Of a stretch of DNA of 64,000 nucleotides, positions 44,915 to 53,400 are shown in pieces. The DNA comes from Onthovicinus sp900555545 (GTDB lineage: Bacteria > Bacillota > Clostridia > Oscillospirales > Acutalibacteraceae). Below the pieces are notes generated by a model. It saw only the letters and a list, made by a program, of their open reading frames with translations. It had not been told where the DNA came from and searched no databases. The stretch covers positions 62,001-126,000 of the forward strand of contig CASFPX010000004.1 in NCBI GenBank assembly GCA_949296915.1. The letters run 5' to 3'. Both the position numbers and the translations under genes were made by a program. Each line of letters opens with the position of its first letter. The stretch's first letter is position 1.

Positions 44915-44958
44915 TTACCGCAATTTGTTGTATTGACATTTACCGCAAAATGCAGTAA
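44915..44958. promoter_or_regulatory. TTACCGCA operator sites between divergent genes
   Basis: TTACCGCA at 44915-44922 and the imperfect palindrome TTACCGCAAAATGCAGTAA at 44940-44958. The second lies between the -35 and -10 of the rightward promoter; the first is next to the leftward TATAAT (44906-44911 region). Arms are TTACYGCA, the size expected for an XRE repressor. Confidence 0.6.
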
Positions 44959-44961
44959 AAT
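44933..44961 (+). promoter_or_regulatory. promoter of the membrane protein gene
   Basis: TTGACA (44933-44938), 17-bp spacer, TAAAAT (44956-44961), with the palindromic operator filling the spacer. Confidence 0.8.
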
Positions 44962-45002
44962 AAAAATTGAAAATCGCGACGAGAGGACAGGAATACATCT
45001 TT

Positions 45003-45800
45003 ATGGAAATCGATATGTCTCCAGCGGAGTATGCGGTTCCGCGACGGGAAGAAATTGCGAAAATTGAGCGATATTACTCTAAGTCGGAAGAGATCACCAT
45101 CAGAGGGATCATCGGAATGGCTATTCTCGGCTGTATCTTAGGAGTAATTGCCAGTATCGTTGTTAAAGTGGCAATATATTTATTCACCGACATTCTGGAT
45201 CTTGACTTATACTGGGGCGTATTCCTGAAACTTGGCGCAATATTTGGTGTGATTATCGGCCTATCCTATTATATTTATAGCAAAGTCCATTCAGAAAACT
45301 ACAGGCAACAGAGATTACGCGAAAAGGAAGAACTGGAAAACGAGATTGTGCAATATACGGCACTGTTTGAAGAAAAAGCCAAAGAGCGAAGCGTCCAGTT
45401 CAGTCAAAACCCTGTAGTTCTTCGTCTGGCAGACCGGATATTCAATTCCTATAAACAATATATCAGTTCCATACCCCGGGGAACACATATCAAAAAAATA
45501 CACGCAGAATATCGATATACCGTTGATTCGAATCATATCTCGTACCAACAGAACGAGTATAGCAAACAGGAAATTGACTTTTGTCTGGAACGCCTGCGTA
45601 ATCTCAAATCCCCGTTAGATCAAGCGGCACTCGCCCAAGCGATCGCCATGAATATTCAATCAATGATATCCATCGCAGATATAAGCGGCACTTTCAATCA
45701 AATCAACACTAACTATACATACGGTTCGAAAAGCGTTACCACCACCTTGACCTATACCGCAGACAATGGATATTACCGTCCTGTCCAAGACTGGGTATGA
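45003..45800 (+). CDS. hypothetical two-helix membrane protein
   Basis: Not recognised. 265 residues. Two transmembrane segments (GIIGMAILGCILGVIASIVV and FLKLGAIFGVIIGLSYYIY, residues about 35-100) are followed by a coiled-coil stretch (RQQRLREKEELENEIVQYTA) and a soluble domain that ends in Thr/Tyr-rich beta strands. Start taken at ATG 45003; the frame opens 12 codons earlier. GC content is lower than its neighbours, as for the XRE gene, hinting at transfer of the pair. Confidence 0.7.
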   Translation: MEIDMSPAEYAVPRREEIAKIERYYSKSEEITIRGIIGMAILGCILGVIASIVVKVAIYLFTDILDLDLYWGVFLKLGAIFGVIIGLSYYIYSKVHSENYRQQRLREKEELENEIVQYTALFEEKAKERSVQFSQNPVVLRLADRIFNSYKQYISSIPRGTHIKKIHAEYRYTVDSNHISYQQNEYSKQEIDFCLERLRNLKSPLDQAALAQAIAMNIQSMISIADISGTFNQINTNYTYGSKSVTTTLTYTADNGYYRPVQDWV

Positions 45801-45906
45801 GTTATAAGAATACAATCCGGTCCCAGTGCGATCTTTTTATTTTTCCCCGTTTGCAGGCGCTTAGCCGCAAAAAATATCAACATTGAATTAAAAGGAGGCG
45901 AATAAT

Positions 45907-46077
45907 ATGGCAAGATGTCCACATCTCGTATACAAGGGCGGTTACCGTGATCAGTATCAATGTGACCTTTGCCCTAACAAGGTCATGTACGGTGACAGCA
46001 GCGAGATCAAATATGTCTGCAAACCGGACTATGGTGAAGAATATCGTAAGTGTCCGATTTGGAAGGACAATACATAA
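45907..46077 (+). CDS. 56-residue cysteine-rich small protein
   Basis: Short gene: ATG with a full AGGAGGCGAATAAT Shine-Dalgarno, 56 codons and TAA, followed by a good terminator. Product starts MARCPHLVYKGGYRDQYQC and has C4, H6, C19, C22, C38 and C49, a pattern that could bind one zinc or form disulfides. No family recalled. It lies 106 bp after the membrane protein gene and could be cotranscribed with it. Confidence 0.7.
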   Translation: MARCPHLVYKGGYRDQYQCDLCPNKVMYGDSSEIKYVCKPDYGEEYRKCPIWKDNT

Positions 46078-46124
46078 CCATTCTCATCGGAGAACAGCAC
46101 TTATGTTGTGGTGTTAAATCAACA

Positions 46125-46171
46125 GGGGGGAGTTTGTGACTTATGTATAAACTCCCCCCCTTTTTATTTTT
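46125..46171 (+). terminator. terminator after the small Cys-rich gene
   Basis: GGGGGGAGTTT/AAACTCCCCCC stem with a 13-nt loop, then CTTTTTATTTTT. Confidence 0.9.
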
Positions 46172-46283
46172 GATGACAATATTTCGGAATGTAAAATTAT
46201 TATAGATGAGTGTTATCCGCAGTTTGTGAAAGCACTTTGGGTATAGATACGGGCATCAATACGATTTTGAATATATTGCACAC

Positions 46284-46326
46284 AAAAACAGCGTCCTTTT
46301 CGCCGAATTGACGGTGGGACGCTGTT
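46284..46326 (-). terminator. terminator of the RlmI-like gene
   Basis: AACAGCGTCC/GGACGCTGTT (46288-46297 and 46317-46326), TTTTT on the minus strand. Between this and 46171 about 110 bp hold nothing recognisable. Confidence 0.75.
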
Positions 46327-46379
46327 GTTATGTCTATTGTCTTTTTAACACGTCTGTTAAATGGATGATTATATAAATT

Positions 46380-47612
46380 TCACACCACCTGGAACAGATA
46401 AAACTTTAAATAGTTCGTCTCCGGGACGTTCCAAAGGATGGGATGGTCGGGCGACTGCTGGCGCGCCTCGATCTGCTTGAGCTCCACCTGTGCGTCGCGA
46501 GCCGCTGCAAAGAGCATTTTGACAAACTGCTCTTCCGGCATAAAGTGTGAGCAGGAGCACGTGGCCAAGTATCCGCCACGCGGCAGCAGCTTCATGGCGC
46601 GCATATTGATCTCCTTGTACCCACGGTAGGCGCTGTCCATCGTCCGGCGGCTCTTGGTAAAGGCGGGAGGATCGAGGATGATAAAGTCATAGTCGCGCTT
46701 GCCGGCCTGTTCCAGCTTCGGCAACAGGTCGAATACATTGGCCGCAGTGAACGCCATCCGCCCCTCCAGCCCGTTGAGCTGTGCGTTTTCCCGTGCGAGC
46801 TGGACAGCCGACTCCGAGATGTCGACTGCATGGACGTGCTCCGCGCCGCCGAGCGCCGCATTGAGTGCGAAGGAACCCGTGTGCGTAAAACAGTCCAGCA
46901 CACGCTTGCCGCGCGCGAGTTTGGCGACGGCACGGCGGTTGTACTTTTGATCGAGGAAGAAGCCCGTCTTTTGCCCGTTCTCAAAATCGACCCGGTATTT
47001 GACGCCGTTCTCCGTGATCTGCGTCACGGTCTCCGCTGGATGTTCCTCCCCCGGCAGATCGTAAAAGCCCTTGTATTCCTCCAAGCCCTCCAGCTTACGA
47101 ATAGCCACATCATTACGCTCATAGATTCCACGGATGGTCTGCCCGTCCTCGCGCAGCACCTTGCACAGCAGGGGGAAAATCACCGGTTTGAGCTGATCCA
47201 TGCCATAGGAGAGTGTCTGCGTGACGAGAATGTCGTGAAAGCGGTCGACCGTCAGGCCGGGGAACTCATCTGCCTCTCCAAAAATCACACGGCAGCAGTC
47301 GAGATCCTCCTCCCCCAGCACCGTCTTACGATACGCCCAGGCATAGCGGATCCGGCGCTCCCAAAAGGCGGCGTCAAACCGGTCGTTTGCGTTGCGTGAG
47401 ATCAGCCGCACCCTGATTTTGGAGTGTTCGCTCAAAAATCCTGTGCCAAGGTATCTGCCTTTACCGCTGATGACGTCCACCAGCGCGCCGTTTGCCGTAT
47501 CCGGCGTCAACTCCCGCACCTCCGCCTCATAAACCCACGGGTGGCCTGTGCGCAGGGCGCGCTCTCCTTTTTCACTAATTACACAAATCGGATAGTTCCG
47601 TGTCTGTTTCAT
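46380..47612 (-). CDS. RlmI-like 23S rRNA (cytosine-C5) methyltransferase
   Basis: 410 residues: an N-terminal PUA domain (KGERALRTGHPWVYEAEV), a linker domain with NGQKTGFFLDQKYNRRAV, and a Rossmann SAM-binding domain (VLDCFTHTGSFALNAALGGA) with the catalytic-side motifs ILDPPAFTKSR and LATCSCSHFM. This is the COG1092 family whose E. coli member RlmI methylates C1962 of 23S rRNA; equivalent activity is inferred. Transcribed downstream of the MraY-like gene. Confidence 0.88.
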   Translation of the reverse strand: MKQTRNYPICVISEKGERALRTGHPWVYEAEVRELTPDTANGALVDVISGKGRYLGTGFLSEHSKIRVRLISRNANDRFDAAFWERRIRYAWAYRKTVLGEEDLDCCRVIFGEADEFPGLTVDRFHDILVTQTLSYGMDQLKPVIFPLLCKVLREDGQTIRGIYERNDVAIRKLEGLEEYKGFYDLPGEEHPAETVTQITENGVKYRVDFENGQKTGFFLDQKYNRRAVAKLARGKRVLDCFTHTGSFALNAALGGAEHVHAVDISESAVQLARENAQLNGLEGRMAFTAANVFDLLPKLEQAGKRDYDFIILDPPAFTKSRRTMDSAYRGYKEINMRAMKLLPRGGYLATCSCSHFMPEEQFVKMLFAAARDAQVELKQIEARQQSPDHPILWNVPETNYLKFYLFQVV

Positions 47613-47729
47613 AAACTCTTCCTTTTCTATGTTAATTTGAATCGTTACGTCAAACTTCGCTTGGAGAAAAATTTCATTTATTGTAGCACATCACGGATAA
47701 AAGGACAATGTTCCAACCGTTCTCAGGCG

Positions 47730-47764
47730 AAAAAACGGCCCGCCCGTCACCCGGGAGGACCGTT
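47730..47764 (-). terminator. terminator of the MraY-like gene
   Basis: AACGGCCCGCCCG/CGGGAGGACCGTT stem with T run on the minus strand, directly after the stop at 47772. Confidence 0.85.
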
Positions 47765-47771
47765 AAAACAC

Positions 47772-48743
47772 TTATATCCGTAATAGGGCGATCACTACGC
47801 CGGAAATCACGCATTGGAGCAGGATGGAGCGGAAGATCACCTGCGTGTTGGACCAATTCTTTTTCATCCGGAAATGATCGTGCAGCGGTGTGCGGATATT
47901 CTGGAACGCCTTGATCTTCAGGAAGCGGATCAGGCTGACCTTGACGATCCCGAGCAGGCCGTCGAGCAGGATCACAAAGCACAGCGGGATGCACAGGAGT
48001 ATATTACCGGTCTGGGCAAGTGCAATCCCAAGGAACAGGCCGATTGCGCGGGAACCGGCATCACCCATGAGCATGGTGCTCGGCTCGCAGTTATACCACA
48101 GGTACGCACCGATGACGAGAGCCATCATCAGCATCAGGTGCTGGAATCCGGCCTCCATCCCCACGATCCGGCCCACCAGGCCAAGTGACAGCAGCACGGT
48201 GATGCTCAGGGCGCCGCAATAGCCGTCAATGCCATCGGAGCAGTTGGTTGCGTTGATCATCAGCCAGAAGAACACCGTCAGGATCAGCGCGAACAGCCAG
48301 CGGGGGATCTCCAACTGCCAGGAGGCTATACCGACCGAGCAGAGCTCCGGGTTCAGCCAGACGAAAACGGCCGCCGTGGCCAGACAGAGAATTAAATCGA
48401 TCAGGCCTTTCTTATATTCGCCCCACGGCTTTTTGGCCCGGTCATCCAAATAACCGGAAAGCATACTCAGGAACACCAGCACGTAATAGGCCAGATATTC
48501 CAGGCTAAACCGGATGAAGAGCAGCGCCGTCAGCACAAATACGCTGATAAAAATGATGCCCGCGCCGCGCAGCTTCCCCTTGGAGAGTTTGCCGTTAAAG
48601 GCAAAATCGCGCCCACCGTCGTGCGGCAGAACTCCCCGGAAAATTTTCAGGCAGGCAACCGTCACGCCAAAAGTCCACAAAATGAGCAGTGCCTGCAAAA
48701 CGCCGCCCGGTACCCCAAAACGATCAAAAAGCCATTCGATCAC
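47772..48743 (-). CDS. MraY-family phospho-sugar transferase
   Basis: Polyprenyl-phosphate N-acetylhexosamine-1-phosphate transferase family, 323 residues and about ten membrane helices. Signature motifs: SGYLDDRAKK, NATNCSDGIDG, MGDAGSRAIG and TPLHDHFRMKKNWSNTQVIF, the histidine loop special to MraY. It stands outside any mur/dcw cluster, so it may be a second MraY paralogue acting in wall or teichoic-type glycan synthesis. Promoter at 48805-48833. Confidence 0.87.
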   Translation of the reverse strand: MIEWLFDRFGVPGGVLQALLILWTFGVTVACLKIFRGVLPHDGGRDFAFNGKLSKGKLRGAGIIFISVFVLTALLFIRFSLEYLAYYVLVFLSMLSGYLDDRAKKPWGEYKKGLIDLILCLATAAVFVWLNPELCSVGIASWQLEIPRWLFALILTVFFWLMINATNCSDGIDGYCGALSITVLLSLGLVGRIVGMEAGFQHLMLMMALVIGAYLWYNCEPSTMLMGDAGSRAIGLFLGIALAQTGNILLCIPLCFVILLDGLLGIVKVSLIRFLKIKAFQNIRTPLHDHFRMKKNWSNTQVIFRSILLQCVISGVVIALLRI

Positions 48744-48804
48744 AACTGCATTCCCCCATCAGGCAAGTCCCCATACAACAGCGGGAACTCAGATTCCGTT
48801 ATAA

Positions 48805-48833
48805 ATTATACCACTCTGCAGAGCCGATCACAA
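48805..48833 (-). promoter_or_regulatory. promoter of the MraY-like gene
   Basis: Minus-strand TTGTGA (48828-48833), 17-bp spacer, TATAAT (48805-48810). Confidence 0.7.
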
Positions 48834-48916
48834 TTCCGGCAGGCAAGATTGGAATTCTCTCCAAAAAAAGCATACACACAGAGAGGGATGCAGTCAAATT
48901 GCCGCAATAGGGGCCA

Positions 48917-48947
48917 TTGGGCAGGCAGCCTAACGCCGCCCGCCCAA
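48917..48947 (-). terminator. hairpin after gltD, weak terminator
   Basis: Minus-strand stem TTGGGCGGGCGGC/GCTGCCTGCCCAA with G-U pairs, 16 bp after the gltD stop; no T run follows, so termination would be weak or Rho-dependent. Confidence 0.5.
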
Positions 48948-48962
48948 CAGATCAGGTGCAAA

Positions 48963-50435
48963 TCACATATTTGAATATCCGTCAAGGTACAGATCCACTT
49001 CCCGCGCACAGGCACGCCCTTCTGCGATGGCCCACACGACGAGCGACTGCCCACGGCGTGCATCGCCGGCCGCAAAAATCCCCGGCACGCTTGTGGCGTA
49101 TTGATCTACCTCCGTTCGAATTGTACCCCGTGGGGTGCACTCCACCCCAAACGCGTCGGAGACATAGCTCCGGCATCCCGTAAAACCGGCGGCGATCAGG
49201 AGCAGGTCACAGGGGATGCGCTCCTCACTGCCACGAGCGGGGGCATACTTCCCCTTTTTATCATAGGCCATGGCGACCGTCTCCAGTTCCGTCACGTTCC
49301 CCGCCTCATCGGTAATCACCCGATTGACTGTGGTGCTGTACCGGCGCGGATCGTGGCCGAAGACGGCGATGGCCTCCTGCTGGCCATAATCCGTCTTACA
49401 CACGCGCGGATACTCCGGCCAGGGATTATCTGCGCTGCGCTCCTCCGGCGCCTTGGGCATCAGCTCCAGCTGGACGACCGATTTACACCCATGACGAATC
49501 ACTGTACCCAGGCAGTCGTTGCCCGTATCGCCGCCGCCCACGATGACCACATTTTTCCCGTTGGCATTGACATATCTGCCATCCAGCAGCCCGGAATCCA
49601 AATAGCTCTTTGTGTTTTGGGTCAGGAAGTCCACAGCAAAATAGATCCCCTTGGCATTCTCCCGCCCCTCTGCCTGAATGTCGCGCGGCGTCTCGGACCC
49701 ACAGCAGAGTACGACGGCGTCAAACTGCCGCAGCAGTGTCTCCGGCAGGATATCGCGCCCCACGTCCGTACCGGTGAGGATGCGGATCCCCTCTTCCCGC
49801 ATCAGGCGGAGCCGGCGATCCACAACCGACTTGTCGAGCTTCATATTCGGGATACCGTACATCAGCAGCCCGCCGGCGCGGTCGCTCTTTTCATAGACCG
49901 TCACGTGGTGGCCGCGCTGATTGAGCATATCCGCGCAAGCGAGCCCTGCGGGGCCGGAACCAACTACGGCAACTTTTTTCTCCGTGCGCACGGCCGGGAT
50001 CCGCGGCTGGATATAACCGCGGTCAAAGCCTGCCTCCACGATAGCCAGCTCATTCTCCTTGATGGTGACGGGGCTGTCCCCCACGCCGCACAGGCAGGCC
50101 ACCTCACACAGCGCCGGGCATACCCGGCCCGTAAACTCGGGAAAATTATTGGTCTTGAGCAGGCGGGAGAGGGCGTGCCAGGGATTGCCGTGGTACACCT
50201 CGTCATTCCACTCCGGGATCAGGTTGTGCAGCGGGCAGCCGGTGGCCATCCCGTGGAGAATCATCCCTGACTGGCAGAATGGCACGCCGCAGTTCATGCA
50301 CCGCGCGCCCTGCCTGCGCCGCGCCTCCTCTGGCAGTGTGCCGTGGAATTCCTCAAAATCACGGATGCGTTCCAGCGGCTCGCGCTCTGGAGCACTCTCG
50401 CGCGCGTACTCCATAAATCCTGTCGGTTTTCCCAT
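48963..50435 (-). CDS. gltD: glutamate synthase small subunit
   Basis: Electron-input subunit of NADPH-dependent GOGAT, 490 residues. N-terminal iron-sulfur cysteines (CMNCGVPFCQSG, GCPLHN, CPALCEVACLCGV), FAD-binding AVVGSGPAGLACADML, NADPH-binding VIVGGGDTGNDCLG and the C-terminal FAAGDARRGQSLVVWAI. Starts 12 bp after gltB, so the subunits are made together. Confidence 0.96.
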   Translation of the reverse strand: MGKPTGFMEYARESAPEREPLERIRDFEEFHGTLPEEARRRQGARCMNCGVPFCQSGMILHGMATGCPLHNLIPEWNDEVYHGNPWHALSRLLKTNNFPEFTGRVCPALCEVACLCGVGDSPVTIKENELAIVEAGFDRGYIQPRIPAVRTEKKVAVVGSGPAGLACADMLNQRGHHVTVYEKSDRAGGLLMYGIPNMKLDKSVVDRRLRLMREEGIRILTGTDVGRDILPETLLRQFDAVVLCCGSETPRDIQAEGRENAKGIYFAVDFLTQNTKSYLDSGLLDGRYVNANGKNVVIVGGGDTGNDCLGTVIRHGCKSVVQLELMPKAPEERSADNPWPEYPRVCKTDYGQQEAIAVFGHDPRRYSTTVNRVITDEAGNVTELETVAMAYDKKGKYAPARGSEERIPCDLLLIAAGFTGCRSYVSDAFGVECTPRGTIRTEVDQYATSVPGIFAAGDARRGQSLVVWAIAEGRACAREVDLYLDGYSNM

Positions 50436-50447
50436 ATCCGTCTCCTC

Positions 50448-53400
50448 CTATCTGCGTGTGTTCCGGCTGAATGCCTCCAGCTCGGCCTGAGCATGGTCCT
50501 TCCCCTCTTGCTCCAGAGTGGAAATGGTATCCAACATGCGTTTATAGTCGTCAGGTACAATCTTTTTAAACTGCGGCACAAAAGCGTCAAAATCCATCAG
50601 GATCCTCTTGGCCAATTGCGAGGATGTGGCCTGATAGTGCTCTGTGATGATCCGGCGCAGCACCTCAATGTCCTCCTGACCCGTGAGGTTCTCAATGGAA
50701 ACCATGCCCTTATTCACCTTACGGTACAGATCGTGAGCCGCGTCGAGCACATAGGCGATCCCACCGCTCATTCCAGCTGCAAAATTCTTGCCCGTCCGGC
50801 CGAGGATGACCACTGTGCCGCCGGTCATATATTCACAGCCGTGGTCACCCACGCCCTCCGCCACAGCGAGCGCGCCCGAGTTGCGCACGCAGAAGCGTTC
50901 GCCGGCAACACCGCCGATAAACGCCTTGCCGCCGGTGGCTCCATACAGGGCTACATTCCCGATGATGATATTCTCCTCCGTTTTGAACCGGCTCTTGCGC
51001 GGCGGGGCGACGATCAGCTTACCGCCCGACAGCCCCTTGCCAAAGTAGTCATTGCTGTCCCCGGTGAGCGCCATCGTGACTCCGGATGGCAGGAAGGCAC
51101 CAAATGACTGGCCGCCGCCACCGCGGCACACGATGCGAAAGGTATCCTCCTGCAAAGTTTGCCCAAATCGCCGCGTGACCTCGGAGCCAAAGAGTGTCCC
51201 TGTTGTGCGGTCCGTGTTGGTGACCTTCAGCTCCACCTTGCCCGGCTCGCCGCTCATTAGATTCTGGCGTAGCTTGGGCAGAAGGATGCGTTCATCTACC
51301 GTTTTTTCCAGCTGGAAATTATAGGTATCCTCGGGATTATAATGGCAAGTCCCCTGATAGGGGTGGGCCAGGATCTGGGAGAGGTCCAGCAGTGCGCCGC
51401 GCGGGGCGGCGGAGCTCTCCCGCTGTTGGAGCAAGTCGGTACGCCCGACGAGCTCATCAACGGTGCGCACGCCGAGTTTTGCCATGATCTCGCGCAGTTC
51501 CTGGGCGATCATACGCATAAAGTTGACAATATACTCTGGCTTGCCGGAGAAGCGCTTGCGCAGCTCCGGGTTCTGCGTGGCAATTCCGAAGGGGCAGGTG
51601 TCCAGATTGCACACGCGCATCATCATGCATCCCATGGTGACGAGCGGCGCAGTGGCAAAGCCGAACTCCTCCGCGCCCAGCATACACGCGATGGCGACGT
51701 CGCGGCCGCTCATCAGCTTGCCGTCCGTCTCGATACGTACGCGGGAGCGCAGGCCGTTTTTCATCAGTGTCTGATGTGCCTCGGAGAGGCCGAGCTCCCA
51801 CGGCATCCCCGCATTGTGGATAGAGGTGCGCGGGGCAGCGCCCGTCCCCCCATCGTACCCCGAGATGAGCACCACGCTCGCTCCAGCCTTGGCGACGCCC
51901 GCGGCGATTGTGCCGACTCCCGCCTCGGAGACAAGTTTGACGGAGATATCGGCGTGGCAGTTGGCATTTTTCAGATCGTAGATCAACTGGGCCAGATCCT
52001 CAATGGAATAGATATCGTGGTGCGGCGGCGGGGAAATCAGGGAGACACCCGGAGTGGAATATCGTGTTTTGGCAATCCAGGGATACACCTTATTCCCCGG
52101 CAGATGGCCGCCCTCGCCCGGCTTCGCCCCTTGCGCCATCTTAATCTGGATCTCCTTGGCGGAGATCAAGTATTCGCTCGTCACACCAAAGCGCCCGGAG
52201 GCCACCTGTTTGATCGCGCTGCAATAGATGGGAGAGGAGAGGCGGTCTGGTCTCTCCCCGCCCTCGCCGGAATTCGACTTGCCGCCGATGCGGTTCATAG
52301 CCTCCGCCATGCACTTGTGCGCCTCCTCGGAGATGGAGCCGTAGGACATGGCGCCCGTCTTGAACCGGCGGACGATGCTGTCCACCGGCTCGACCTCGTC
52401 GAGTGGAATCCCGCCGTTTGCATCAAAGACAAAGTCCAGCAGGCCACGCAGGGTGTGTGGGCGCGTCTCATCGTCCACCAGTGCGGTATATGCCTTAAAT
52501 TTTTCATAATCCCCGCTGCGCGCCGCCGCCTGAAGGGCCACGATCACCTGCGGGGAATAAAGGTGGTCATCCTTGTCCCGGCCACTGCGCAGGTTGTGGC
52601 TGCCGGAGGAATCGAGCGTGGTATCCACTCCCAGCCCCAACGGATCAAAGGCGTGTGCATGGCGCACATGGATATCCTGATCGATCTCCTCCAGCCCGAT
52701 ACCCTCCACCCGGCTGACCGTATTGGTAAAGTAGGCGTCGATGACGGATTTTTTAATTCCGACGGCCTCGAAGATCTGGGCGGACTGATAGGACTGCAAC
52801 GTGGAGATCCCCATCTTGGAGGCAATCTTGACCACACCGCCGAGGACCGCCCGGTCATAGTCCTCCACCGCTTCGTGCAGATCCTTATCGAGCATATTGT
52901 TCTCGATCAGCTCACCAATGGCCTCATGCGCCAGATAGGGATTGATGGCAATGGCGCCATAACCGAGCAGTGTGGCAAAGTGATGCACATCGCGCGGCTC
53001 CCCACTCTCCAAAATGATGGAGACGGCGGTACGTTTTTTCGTGCGGATCAGGTGCTGCTCAATGGCCGAGACAGCCAGCAGGGACGGAATGGCCACGTGG
53101 TTCTCATCCACGCCGCGGTCCGAGAGGACGATGATGTTCGCCCCATTTTTATAGGCCTTATCGACCTGGACAAACAGGCGCTCAATTGCCCGCTTGACCG
53201 GCGTATTCTGATAATAGAGCAGGGAGACAACAGCAGTCTTTAGTCCATTCTGGTCCAGATTCTTGATCTTCAGCAGTTCCACGCTTGTGAGGATCGGATT
53301 ATCGATTTGTAAAACGGCGCAATTCTCCGCGCGCTCCTGGAGCAGGTTGCCATTGGTACCGGCATACACCGTGGTACTGGTGACAATATGCTCACGGATC

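Noticed and set aside
52947..52958. GGC-AATGGC-GCC hexaloop on the plus strand
   Set aside because: It lies antisense inside gltB coding sequence, far from any start, so it is not expected in a leader RNA.
51342..53243. 633-codon plus-strand ORF opposite gltB
   Set aside because: Shadow of the gltB frame in GC-rich sequence.
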